Shown in pieces: positions 35,401 through 43,077 of a stretch of 64,000 nt of DNA (positions within the stretch are counted from its first letter, which is position 1; the number at the start of each line of letters is the position of its first letter). The notes below the pieces were generated by a model. It saw only the letters and a list, made by a program, of their open reading frames with translations, was not told the origin of the DNA and searched no databases. Origin of the DNA: Omphiscola glabra. Taxonomy: Eukaryota; Mollusca; Gastropoda; Lymnaeidae. The position numbers were made by a program, and so were the translations under genes. The DNA lies in the NCBI GenBank assembly GCA_964017045.1, contig OZ024797.1:16884863-16948862 (forward strand), written 5' to 3'.

Positions 35401-38400
35401 ACCTGCCAACTCAAGTCTTATGTACTCACCTGCCAACTCAAGCCTCATGTACTCACCTGCCAACTCAAGCCTCATGTACTCACCTGCCAACTCAAGCGTT
35501 ATGTACTTACCTGCCAACTCAAGCCTTATGTATCTACTTACCTGCCAACTCAAGCCCCATGTACTCACCGACCAACGCAAACCTCATGTACTCACCTGCC
35601 AAATCAAGCCTTATGTACTCACCTGTCAAATCAAGCCTCATGTACTTACCTGCCAACTCAAGCCTCATGTACTTACCTGCCAACTCAAGCCTCATGTACT
35701 TACCTGCCAACTCAAGCCTCATGTACTTACTTACCTGCCAACTCAAGCCTCATGTACTTACCTGCCAACTTAAGCCTCATGTACTTACCTGCCAACTCAA
35801 GCCTCATGTACTCACCTGCCAACTCAAGCCTCGTGTACTCACCTGCCAACTCAAGCCTAAAGTACTCACCTGCCAACTCAAGCCTCATGTACTCACCTAC
35901 CAACTCAAGCCTCATGTACTCACCTGCCAACTCAAGCCTCTGTACTCACCTGCCAACTCAAGCCTTATGTACTCACCTGCCAACTCAAACCTTATGTACT
36001 TACCTGCCAACTCAAGCCTCATGTACTCACCTGCCAACTCAAGCCTAATGTACTCACCTGCCAACTCAAGCCTCATATTCTCACCTACCAACTCAAGCCT
36101 CATGTACTCACCTGCCAACTCAAGCCTCTGTACTCACCTGCCAACTCAAACCTTATGTACTTATCTGCCAACTCAAGCCTTATGTACTTACCTGCCAACT
36201 CAAGCCTTAAGTACTTACCTGCCAACTCAAGCCTCATGTACTTACCTGCCAACTCAAGCCTCATGTACTTACCTGCCAACTCAAGCCTCATGTACTTACC
36301 TGCCAACTCAAGCCTCATGTACTTACCTGCCAACTCAACCCTCATGTACTTACCTGCCAACCCAAGCCTTATGTACTTACTCACCTGCCAACTCAAGCCT
36401 CATGTACTCACCTGCCAACTCAAGCCTCATGTACTTACTTACCTGCCAACTCAAGCCTCATGTACTTACTTACCTGCCAACTCAAGCCTCATGTACTCAC
36501 CTGCCAACTCAAGCCTTTCTATTGTCTTATTTGCCAGCAAAAGTTTACACACAAAACTCGCCCCTTCGTTCTCCATCTTGTTTTCTGATAAGTTCTAAGA
36601 CAAATTTTGAGAGAATGTTTGACTTGATGATAGTCAATACAAATATACAATCCTGAATTTTAAATGTTTATGTTTATAAATATACAATGATCCGAAATAA
36701 AGTTTGCAAGTCAATGACTACCTGCCGGTAATACAATAAGATTGTTAGCTAAATCATGAAAAATGTTGATCCTTTGGCCAATAAACTTAAGTCTTACAAC
36801 TCTCAGGTTTTCACAAACTTTAGCGCTCGCAGACCCAGGGCAGGCGTTGTGGCGCCTTAAAGAGTGTGACAAAAAGTTTTTATAAGAATATTGGAGGAAT
36901 AGACTTTTAAATTGTGATCTAACCAATGTTTATTAGTTTAAAAAATATTCATGAAAATTTAACTCAATGCAAAATATCACAAATGTATTCCCTAGAACAT
37001 GGCCACATTCTGTTTAAAGAAGTAAACCAAATACTTTTCTATCTTTAAAAAAAATGTACAATTTCGGCGTAAAAAACAAGTTATTAACTCCTTCTGCAGT
37101 GCAACAATTGAAAGCCTACTAAACTTTAGTAATACCCGGTGCCGGAATTCATTGTCTGACATCAAACACCGATTAAATAGACTAATCAAGAAAGCTAGTA
37201 ATATATAACACGAACTAAACATCCTTCACTTTTGAAGAACTATTTGAAGAAAATACTGTTGAAAAACTAAAAAGAAAAATGGATGACAGATCCCACCCTC
37301 TGCATCACAGATATCAAAGAACACATCCCACACTCTACATCACAGATACTAAAGATCACATCTCACCCTCTACGCTGTAGAAACACTTTACATATCTTGT
37401 GTTTAAATTGTTATAATTGTAAAATTTTGTCATGGTTAAAAATATGTATTTATTTTTGTGCTGAAAATGAATATGTACAATGTAATAAAAACATTTCCAT
37501 TTATTTGGATGAATAAAGAATCTTATCTTATCTTAGAATAGCATTTATTTTTGTAATTCAATTTAAAAGAGAGAAATCCATTTCGGTTTTCGATGTTAAA
37601 ATTCAATCTTATAAGATGGGTTACCGGAAATTTGATCGAAAGAAATTTCGTCGACGGAAATTTGATCGAATATAGCAAAGTGCGTTCAAATGGAAATTTT
37701 ACGAAAATGTTAACGTGTGATCTGAATAAAAGATTTGATCAAATTTCCGTCGATCAATTTTCCGTCGACGAAATTTCTTTCGATCAAATTTCCGGATACG
37801 TATAAGATGTTGTAGTGGGTGCAAGACTTAGTCAAAGAATTCGTGAGGTGCGGCACATTGGCGTAACAACAGCTTGGCATTGGGGCAGTTGCCAAAGGCG
37901 CCGGCCTGCGCCGATTCAAAAGGGCGCTGCTGTTTCTCTAATTTAATTTTTTTTATTTAAATAAAAGGCCAAGGGCGTCAAAAGCCCAGTTACGCTTCTG
38001 GGCACATAGACAATGTTTGGAAGCCCTGAACTAGATCATGAAAAGGTACCATGAAATGTGGGAATTGCAATGGTTACGGGAGATCTAAATTAAGTTGGAC
38101 GACACCACTGACCAGGTGAGTTATGAAAACATTTTCCCTTAAAGCCCAACACAGATAATTGGCGCCTTCCCCTAAGATCCAGTTGCCCTCCAGGTCCATG
38201 TGCTCGATGGTGGTATTCATCTGTGGAGATACCAGAGATACAACATATGATACTAGAATAGTGGTATTCATCTGTGGAGATATCAGAGATACAACATATG
38301 ATACTAGAATAGTGGTATTCATCTGTGGAGATACCAGAGATACAACATATGATACTAGAATAGTGGTATTCATCTGTGGAGATATCAGAGATACAACATA

Positions 38401-41400
38401 TGATACTAGAATAGTGGTATTCATCTGTGGAGATACCAGAGATACAACATATGATACAAGAATAGTGGTATTCATCTGTGGAGATACCAGAGATACAACG
38501 TATGATAATAGAATAGTGGTATTCATCTGTGGAGATACCAGAGATACAAAATATGATACTATAATAGTGGTATTGTATCTATGGAGATACCAAAGATACA
38601 ACATATGATACTAGAATAGTGGTATTCATCTGTGGAGATACCAGAGATACAACATATGATACTAGAATAGTGGTATTCATCTGTGGAGATACCAGAGATA
38701 CAACATATGATACTAGAATAGTGGTATTCATCTGTGGAGATACCAGAGATACAACATATGATACTAGAATAGTTGTATTCATCTGTGGAGATACCAGAGA
38801 TACAACATATGATACTATAATAGTGGTATTCATCTGTGGAGATACCAGAGATACAACATATGATACTAGAATAGTGGTATTCATCTGTGGAGATACCAGA
38901 GATACAAAATATGATACTATAATAGTGGTATTGTATCTATGGAGATACCAAAGATACAACATATGATACTAGAATAGTGGTATTCATCAATGGAGATACC
39001 AGAGATACAACATATGATACTAGAATAGTGGTATTCATCTGTGGAGATACCAGAGATACAACATATGATACTAGAATAGTGGTATTCATCTGTGGAGATA
39101 CCAGAGATACAACATATGATACTAGAATAGTGGTATTCATCTGTGGAGATATCAGAGATACAACATATGATACTAGAATAGTGGTATTCATCTGTGGAGA
39201 TACCAGAGATACAACATATGATACAAGAATAGTGGTATTCATCTGTGGAGATACCAGAGATACAACGTATGATAATAGAATAGTGGTATTCATCTGTGGA
39301 GATACCAGAGATACAAAATATGATACTATAATAGTGGTATTGTATCTATGGAGATACCAAAGATACAACATATGATACTAGAATAGTGGTATTCATCTGT
39401 GGAGATACCAGAGATACAACATATGATACTAGAATAGTGGTATTCATCTGTGGAGATACCAGAGATACAACATATGATACTAGAATAGTGGTATTCATCT
39501 GTGGAGATACCAGAGATACAACATATGATACTAGAATAGTGGTATTCATCTATGGAGATACCAGAGATACAACATATTATACTAGAATAGTGGTATTCAT
39601 CTGTGGAGATAATAGTGAAATATCAGCGTTCAAGGTATGTGATAATAAAGGAATCAACACAAATATATCATACTAAATATGTTAACTTTAGAAATAAATT
39701 GCGTGTTTCTAAAGAAATCTAACTTACAAATACATAATACTAAAAAAAAAACCAGAGTTACACATACACTATACACGGTCATTATTTAATATCATTGAAA
39801 CAAACAGACCTACAAGCTAAATCAGTGGTTTTCAACCTATGAGTCGCGACCCCTTTAGGGGTCGAACGACCCTTATACTGATACAGGAGTCGCCTAAGAC
39901 CATCGGAAAACACATATTTAAGAAGTAGCAACGAAAATAATTTTATGTTTGGGGGTCACCACACAATGAGGAACTGTATTAAAGACTCGTGGCATTAGGA
40001 AGGTTGGGAACCACTGAGCTAAATAGAGAATACGTGTCACAGGAAAGTTTTTACTGCAAACACGTGACTTTCATGCGATAAAACTGCATTTAAAATATAA
40101 GATTTAACCACGTGACAACTAAACCATGAAGATGTCATTCGTGGCATGACAATGCTGACATGACCTGCAAGGGAGGGGCCATTGCTTTCATGGCTTCGGG
40201 GCCGAGTCCGTGATGCCTCAGTGAAAGTCTGACGTCCTGAATGTGCTCCAGGAAATAACGGACTGGCTTGACCCCGAGTTCTCTGCACACTTGGATGTAC
40301 TTCCGGTGACCCGTGATATCATGGTCATACTTTTCTGGGTTCAACCACTCTGGCGTGACAAGAAACAAATGATTGGAAATGAACGTTAAATGGAGCACCA
40401 AGGAATTGGTGTATAAATAGAATTATAATAATGAGATGTATCACCAGCTCTTTGCATTCCGACTTTAGAGAAATGGTACATATTAGTAGCTTGGGCTTTG
40501 TGTGTGTGTGTGTGGGGGGGGGGGGGGCTAAATTAATTATTTTAAAGTACATTTTTATTTTTAAAAGAAAGTTATTTTATGGTAATCATTTGTTTCATTG
40601 TTTAAATTAGCTTTAAAAAAAATAAAAAATAAATACAAAATTTAAAATGACTATTTAAAACAATATTACAATCGCTTTCTCCGTTCGTACACATCTTACA
40701 TAAAAATATTTTAATTGAATAGACTAATACATTGTATTATTTTAAATTAAGGTTTAAGATTAGTTTTAATACGTTTTTTTCAAAAAAAGGGGTGTGTGGG
40801 GCGTGTGGTAAATATTTAAAAGATTTATATTCAAAGGGAAAAATGATGACATTTGTATATATATTTTTGTTGATATAACTGAGAATATGTCAAGGCATAT
40901 CAATTTTTATTTATGTAATGACAGTGTAATTTTATTTCAAAACATTATTTACCAGACACATTACCCATTTCACTTTAAAAAGTCATGATTGTGATTTGTT
41001 TATAATCTTATGTAGTTTTAACCATAAATATGAATTCAATTCATTCACAGAAACATAAATACTGGTCCAAATACTTAACGAAAGATTTCGGCTCTTTATA
41101 AAACATTGAATGGATTTATGTTGAAAGCAATAATCTATTTGAATTCAATCCCTTCATTGGGGGATATTTAACTACCCCTAAAAATGTTTTTCGCATAAAT
41201 CGTTTACATGCATTATGTTATCATTTATGTAATTGTACTTGATATACCATTTATGTAATTGTACGTGATATATCATTTATGTCATTGTATGTGATGTACC
41301 ATTTATGTAATTGTACGTGATATACCATTTATGTCGTTGTATGTGATGTATCATTTATTAAGAAGCTGTTATGTAAATGGGTAAACTTCTGGCGAAAAAA

Positions 41401-43077
41401 CGTTTAATATTTCTTTCATTTTCCCCCTTTAAAAAACATGTTTATCTTTACTGCATACCCAAATAGTTCACAAATACAAAGCACATAGCAACAGCTGCAC
41501 AATTAATCTCCAAACAAAAACACGCACCCCTTGAAAAAACAGGAAAAAATATTTTTGGAGGTTGGGGGTAGAATGTGGGGCTAAAAATTTGAAAGAATGT
41601 GTTATCATTGGCAAGTAGTCTATGTGTCGAGTTTTAGATCGATAGCATGTAGGTAAGTGGGTCAATTAACCTTCCGAATATTTTGCCACAGACACACGAC
41701 CAAAGGTGAAGTGAATATAATGGATTTAAACACAAAATATTATTGGAAACTTATTTTGCGCACAGCGTTTCTTTAGAACATTTCTGAAATCTAAAAAGTT
41801 TTTCGTATAAATCCTTTATATGCATTTTTTACTATTTTAAATTATATGAATAATTTATTGACCCATCCGATTTTACACAGCAGATTCATTATACCACTTG
41901 CTCCTTGTTCAAATAAGCCCACAGTATAACAATGACAAGTCCACAGTACAACAATGACAAGTACAAAATTAAATAAATTGAGGGCCAGGAGGTAAATGTA
42001 TTTAAGAACTATAAACATGTACTTTGAATCACCCATTGGTATCAATGGAAAGTTTTTTTCTCAGAATTTAGATAGATGTAGCTTCCTGTCACTTACAAAA
42101 GTTGCCGAACGCTTCCAACAGTGTTCAATCATGGTCAAGGCGTTGTTTCTCAACTAAGTATAGAGTTACCTCACTTCTGAACTAAGTATAGGGTTACCTC
42201 ACTTCTGAACTAAGTGTAGGGTTACCTCACTTCTGAAGCATCAAATGCATCAAATTTGAAATTTTAATAAACCACGCCATTTGGATTGGTTATATGGGTG
42301 TGAAATTTACGTGTGATCTGTTAACCTTTTATGAAATTCTGTTAGACCAAGCACTGGGTGCTCTGTACATATGTAATTTTTTAAAATTTGGTGTCACCAC
42401 CACCCCCCCCCCGAGATGGTGTCCCCCGTTGCGGTCTGCACCCCCCCCCCCAGCTGTACCATTGGGTGTTGTACTAAGGAATTGTCTAGGATTATAATGG
42501 GAAGTAGCACTAGGGTATTGTATTATAACTCGAATTATACTGAGATGTAGCACTAAGTAATTGTATTACAGCTAGAATTATAATGGGATGTAGCACTTTA
42601 AGAGATGTATATTATAACAAGAATTATTATCGGATGTAGCAATACGTAATTGTATTATAACTAGAAATATAATGAGATGTAGCACTTAGAAATTTTAAAA
42701 GTACTTCACCCACTGTCGTCATCCATCTCTAAGTCTGTGTCGTAATCGGAATCTCTGACGTCATCATCACTTAATCCATTCTCGAATTCGTCGTCTTCCT
42801 TGTCCCTGGTGCACTCCTCCTCTTCAGCATTCCTCAAATCCCTAAACGCTCCGCTGTTTGAAGATTCACGGCGCACCATGTCCCCTCGAGTTGCCGCCCT
42901 TTCGTCGCCATTCCCATCCCCAGCTCTGTACGCCAGTTCTGAGTTGTTGGACGCAAGCAGGCCGGACCCAGACCCTCGATAACTCGATGACTCTTTCGAG
43001 CACTCTGAGCATCCTACTTCCGGCAACGGTCCGTCCTCGTCAAACTGGGTCAGCAAAACGCGTGGTTGTCCATCCAT
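20364..43077 (-). CDS. LRRC74: LRRC74-like LRR protein with C-terminal EF-hand pair, twelve exons
   Basis: The exons (43077-42714, 40349-40165, 38220-38113, 36594-36501, 33056-33007, 31699-31529, 30385-30191, 29872-29777, 29595-29445, 25631-25507, 23786-23701, 20466-20364) total 1728 nt, giving 575 residues with all phases matched. Order: acidic, Ser-rich N-terminus (1-121); the family motif WLNPEKYDHDITG...RELGVKPVRYFL; RNase-inhibitor-type LRRs (about 165-425, e.g. LNLSENKMENEGA, LNLRHNKLEDGAA, LDLSWNNFQVKG); a HGG-containing linker (422-471); EF-hand loops DKDQSMTISTEE (496-507) and DKDGDGEIDFRE (532-543), both with proper Ca2+ ligands; and a charged tail. The family's biochemical role is poorly known; Ca2+ binding is inferred from the loops. 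Several introns and the 3' end carry minisatellites that copy splice junctions. LRRC74A versus B cannot be decided. Confidence 0.85.
20747..21125. repeat. 63-bp minisatellite, six copies
   Basis: Units begin TAGGACATCATGATATGGGA and contain CCAGTGGCATAAAAATCCCA. The fifth unit has a 9-bp internal duplication (GGGAACATG). The copies are almost identical. As 63 is divisible by three, long minus-strand frames appear here that are not genes. It lies in the last intron of the LRRC74-like gene. Confidence 0.95.
21151..22594. mobile_element. Candidate 1.45-kb non-autonomous DNA transposon
   Basis: The ends are AGAGGCCGAACGAAAG and CTTTCCTGTTTCGGCATCT, inverted relative to each other, each followed inward by clusters of TTTCGGCCGAAACCGAA motifs. 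The direct repeat ATCCAAACTA flanks both sides (21142-21151 and 22594-22603). No transposase frame is present. The GGCCGAAACCGAAA termini recall hAT-like elements. Limits are uncertain by a few bases. Confidence 0.6.
22911..23214 (+). repeat. 152-bp tandem duplication with TATAAAAG box
   Basis: CATTTTAGCTTACTATCGTC starts at 22911 and 23063, with the copies nearly identical. Each holds TATAAAAG (23021 and 23173) about 30 bp before AGGCAGAGAGAGAGA. The surrounding sequence (about 22798-23520) is promoter- and LTR-like, so this may be a solo LTR with a duplicated core promoter. No termini could be fixed. Confidence 0.8.
23701..23786 (-). CDS. LRRC74: LRRC74-like gene, exon 11 (EF-hand 2)
   Basis: Acceptor CACATTGCAG, donor AG|GTAAAC. 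It encodes ATNIPITHDQLQILVARL and the calcium loop DKDGDGEIDF. Phase 0 in, 2 out. Confidence 0.9.
23934..24080. mobile_element. Candidate short MITE with CAGTGGCGTAG-type ends
   Basis: The ends ACCAGTGGCGTAGCTAGG and CCTACGTCACTGGT are inverted. They resemble the clean element at 51847-52014, so this is probably a diverged relative. No clear TSD. Confidence 0.5.
24308..24500 (+). repeat. Interspersed duplicate of 18810-18932
   Basis: Same blocks as the copy downstream of the LRRC74-like gene, interrupted by a G tract near 24379. It lies in the intron between the EF-hand exons. Confidence 0.6.
25507..25631 (-). CDS. LRRC74: LRRC74-like gene, exon 10 (EF-hand 1)
   Basis: Acceptor TTTTTTTCAG, donor GCA|GTAAGG. 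It encodes PFTKLKEWVEKAGYRLIDLL then the loop DKDQSMTISTEE and FLHGIA. Phase 1 in, 0 out. Confidence 0.9.
26007..26172. mobile_element. SPIN-like hAT MITE, diverged copy
   Basis: The termini TGGTTCTCAACCTTCC and GGTTAAGAACCGCTG, and inner text such as GTTGTGGTGACCCCCAACCA and TAAAATTATTTTC, match the ends of SPIN (hAT) elements as remembered. Possible TSD TTTTAATC/CTTTAAGC, 6 of 8. It is inverted relative to 39823-40016. Confidence 0.75.
26188..26270. repeat. CA/ACAT-rich microsatellite
   Basis: Imperfect (CA)n mixed with ACAT and ACGC, adjacent to the SPIN-like element. Confidence 0.85.
26355..28690 (-). pseudogene. 5'-truncated LINE with endonuclease and reverse transcriptase remnants
   Basis: Minus-strand pieces appear in correct order: endonuclease C-terminus (NQIDYIML...GADIGRDHDLVIMTF, 28675-28238); linker (WIEEQCYDIENCLKKNN, 28114-27842); reverse transcriptase (EEQAGFRQEYGTTEQI, HVFVDFKKALDRVWH, GVRQGCLL, then FADDIDGLAGSEEEL, 27623-27031); C-terminal domain (GGSFKYLGAIVSEEG, RLMRSLILSIFLYACES); and GRQRKRWEKNIKEW...PPWYKD near 26380-26560. 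FADDID is the polymerase active-site box. A TGATTATGATGATGA-like tail follows the stop. Frameshifts and stops disable it. It resembles LINEs often mis-annotated as craniofacial development protein 2. It sits sense-oriented in the LRRC74-like intron 9. Confidence 0.85.
29445..29595 (-). CDS. LRRC74: LRRC74-like gene, exon 9
   Basis: Acceptor ATACGACAG, donor AGAG|GTTTGA (a weak donor chosen because its phase fits EF-hand exon 10). It encodes VKFKDLQEKLKEERKLEVYH then GGVLEDYKVEALVKVEVDP; the VYHGG ending of the LRR block is typical of the family. Phase 0 in, 1 out. Confidence 0.8.
29777..29872 (-). CDS. LRRC74: LRRC74-like gene, exon 8 (LRR)
   Basis: Acceptor CTATGTCATAG, donor GGG|GTAAGA. 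It encodes VSYNCLGAIGAFELLKGIEK and NMALLNLG. Phase 0 in and out. Confidence 0.85.
29935..30190 (-). repeat. 40-bp array copied from the exon-7 5' splice site
   Basis: In gene sense, exon 7 ends CAGCATGCTGGAC|GTAAGC and the intron continues AGTGGTCGTATGGGGTGTCA. The six following units repeat AGCATGCTTGACGTAAGCTG then TGGTCGTATGGGGTGT with 10-20% differences. So the unit is exon end, donor and intron start, and GTAAGC is kept in several copies. The 40-bp period breaks the frame. Confidence 0.85.
30191..30385 (-). CDS. LRRC74: LRRC74-like gene, exon 7 (LRR)
   Basis: Acceptor AATGCCACAG, donor GAC|GTAAGC. It encodes ENVGLKEMAVAMNGFGLDGG, LRLDASYCRLPGECTSVLAH and LSMLD, two LRR units. Phase 0 in and out. 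Confidence 0.9.
30775..30960 (+). repeat. About 17-18-bp minisatellite
   Basis: Roughly ten imperfect copies of GAGCAGGGTGTCACCA in the intron between exons 6 and 7 of the LRRC74-like gene. Confidence 0.85.
31136..31412. repeat. About 53-bp intronic minisatellite
   Basis: Four to five copies contain AAAAAGGGTATGCTAGGTAT, TTGTTGTCATGGTTTAACAT and GAGATGGAATTT. It lies about 120 bp downstream (gene sense) of the exon-6 donor and does not copy it. Confidence 0.85.
31529..31699 (-). CDS. LRRC74: LRRC74-like gene, exon 6 (two LRRs)
   Basis: Acceptor ATTCCTTTCAG, donor AAG|GTGAGA. It encodes NLRHLNLRHNKLEDGAAQWF and LEYLDLSWNNFQVKGCVLLA, textbook RNase-inhibitor-type repeats. 57 codons, phase 0 in and out. 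Confidence 0.95.
31970..32175. repeat. About 20-bp degenerate minisatellite
   Basis: Imperfect copies of GGGCAATGGATGGTTACTA in intron 5 of the LRRC74-like gene. Confidence 0.7.
32372..32852. repeat. 37-bp minisatellite, about 13 copies
   Basis: Units contain CAGATACCCTGGCACCCGGC and TATGTTGTCTATTTGTT, with CGTCAG and TTCAG variants. The three plus-strand frames of 166-219 codons here are by-products of the array. Confidence 0.95.
33007..33056 (-). CDS. LRRC74: LRRC74-like gene, exon 5 (short LRR exon)
   Basis: Acceptor TTTTCTTCTATAG, donor ACA|GTAAGT. The 50-nt exon encodes NEIGDQVGEMFFQLLT, completing the LRR begun by ERLELAG in exon 4. Phase 1 in, 0 out. Confidence 0.85.
33075..33752 (-). 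repeat. 35-45-bp array abutting the exon-5 acceptor
   Basis: About 18 imperfect units contain, in gene sense, GTTCTATAACTAGCTCCATA and GACCACAACCAACGA. The final unit merges into the real acceptor region (CACAACCTATAAATAGCTCC then ATGTTTTCTTCTATAG). CTAAC/CTAGC inside each unit resembles a branch site, so the array may repeat the branch-point region of this intron. Confidence 0.75.
33882..36515 (-). repeat. 27-bp array copied from the exon-4 5' splice site, about 95 copies
   Basis: Exon 4 ends AGGCTTGAGTTGGCAG| and the intron begins GTGAGTACATG. The array repeats exactly this 27-bp junction about 95 times leftward, with CAG|GTAAGT and CAG|GTGAGT variants and occasional 4-bp insertions (GTAAGTAAGT). 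Each unit is therefore a strong consensus donor on the gene's sense strand. The unit reads in frame as RLELAGEYM. Long open frames of up to 834 codons on the plus strand here are artefacts. Confidence 0.95.
36501..36594 (-). CDS. LRRC74: LRRC74-like gene, exon 4 (LRR)
   Basis: Acceptor AATTTGTCTTAG, donor GGCAG|GTGAGT. It encodes NLSENKMENEGASFVCKLLL and ANKTIERLELAG. Its first residues complete the LRR begun by ITHL in exon 3. Phase 0 in, 1 out. The last 16 nt form part of the 27-bp repeat. Confidence 0.9.
37070..37535 (+). pseudogene. LINE 3' end with TCTTA tail
   Basis: With one or two frameshifts the plus strand encodes NSLSDIKHRLNRLIKKAS, a C-terminal motif of mollusc LINE ORF2. An AT-rich 3' UTR, AATAAAGAA and a (TCTTA)n tail (37520-37535) follow. 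It is heavily 5'-truncated and antisense in the LRRC74-like intron 3. Confidence 0.7.
37619..37800. mobile_element. Foldback MITE, copy 2, perfect 9-bp TSD
   Basis: It starts GGTTACCGGAAATTTGATCG and ends TCAAATTTCCGGATACG. TATAAGATG flanks it at 37610-37618 and 37801-37809. The inner part is deleted relative to copies 1 and 3. Confidence 0.9.
37855..38005. mobile_element. Short DNA transposon, inverted relative of 58208-58360
   Basis: The copies share GGCGTAACAACAGCTTG/TGTTAC-type ends, TTGGGGCAGTTGCCAA, GGCGCCGGCCTGCGC and CCCAGTTACGC, in opposite orientations. TSD not resolved. Confidence 0.65.
38113..38220 (-). CDS. LRRC74: LRRC74-like gene, exon 3 (LRR)
   Basis: Acceptor ATCTCCACAG, donor CTG|GTCAGT. 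It encodes MNTTIEHMDLEGNWILGEGA and NYLCWALRENVFITHL, an LRR that continues into exon 4. Phase 0 in and out. Its first ten bases also begin every unit of the 51-bp array upstream. Confidence 0.9.
38203..39625 (-). repeat. 51-bp array copied from the exon-3 3' splice site, about 27 copies
   Basis: In gene sense each unit holds TTGTATCTCTGGTATCTCCACAG-type acceptor sequence and then ATGAATACCACTATT, which is the start of exon 3. The unit reads MNTTILVSYVVSLVSPQ in the exon-3 frame. A variant unit with an extra base (CTCCATAGATACAATACC) near 38575, 38933 and 39342 shifts the frame and marks higher-order repeats of 7 and 8 units. Confidence 0.95.
39823..40016. mobile_element. SPIN-like hAT MITE with perfect 8-bp TSD
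   Basis: The ends are CAGTGGTTTTCAACCTATGA and GGTTGGGAACCACTG; inner blocks include GAGTCGCGACCCCTTTAGGG, CGCCTAAGACCATCGGAAAA and AGTAGCAACGAAAATAATTT. AGCTAAAT flanks it at 39815-39822 and 40017-40024. The sequence closely follows non-autonomous SPIN (hAT) elements as remembered from vertebrates. It lies in intron 2 of the LRRC74-like gene. Confidence 0.9.
40165..40349 (-). CDS. LRRC74: LRRC74-like gene, exon 2
   Basis: Acceptor CACGCCAG, donor CAG|GTCATG. It encodes WLNPEKYDHDITGHRKYIQV, CRELGVKPVRYFLEHIQDVR and LSLRHHGLGPEAMKAMAPPL, the N-terminal signature of the LRRC74 family. Phase 1 in, 0 out. Confidence 0.95.
40350..42477. other. LRRC74-like intron 1, AT-rich
   Basis: Contains a (GT)n-(G)n tract at 40499-40527, four copies of a 33-bp unit (ATTTATGTAATTGTACGTGA) at 41218-41355, and three copies of a 28-bp unit (GGGTTACCTCACTTCTGAAC) at 42150-42237. 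No exon is recognised. Confidence 0.6.
42478..42692. repeat. About 50-bp minisatellite next to exon 1
   Basis: Four to five diverged units contain GGGATGTAGCACT, TAATTGTATTATAACTAGAA and TTATAAT. The array ends about 20 bp from the exon-1 donor but does not copy it. Confidence 0.75.
42714..43077 (-). CDS. LRRC74: LRRC74-like gene, exon 1 (acidic N-terminus)
   Basis: ATG at 43077. It encodes MDGQPRVLLTQFDEDGPLPE and a Ser/Gly-rich then strongly acidic stretch (AEEEECTRDKEDDEFENGLS, DYDTDLEMDDD). The donor A|GTGGGT was chosen because phase 1 fits exon 2; the nearby GG|GTGAAG would break the frame. A small missed exon between 1 and 2 cannot be excluded. Confidence 0.8.

Noticed and set aside
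33812..36656. Plus-strand open frames of 507, 646 and 834 codons (LTCQLKPHV, PTQASCTHL, SSLMYSPAN repeats)
   Set aside because: They are translations of the 27-bp donor-derived array, open in all frames because the unit has no stop; all three frames are open at once and the real gene is on the other strand.
36711..36926. Possible extra LRR exon between exons 3 and 4 (ending NNLIVLPAG)
   Set aside because: The Leu pattern does not fit the LRR and exon 3 joins exon 4 directly with a complete repeat (ITHL-NLSENKM) in phase.
38074..39676. Repeat-coding frames of both strands over the 51-bp array as separate genes
   Set aside because: They are the array itself; only the 38113-38220 part is accepted as an exon because it has LRR sequence and matched splice phases.
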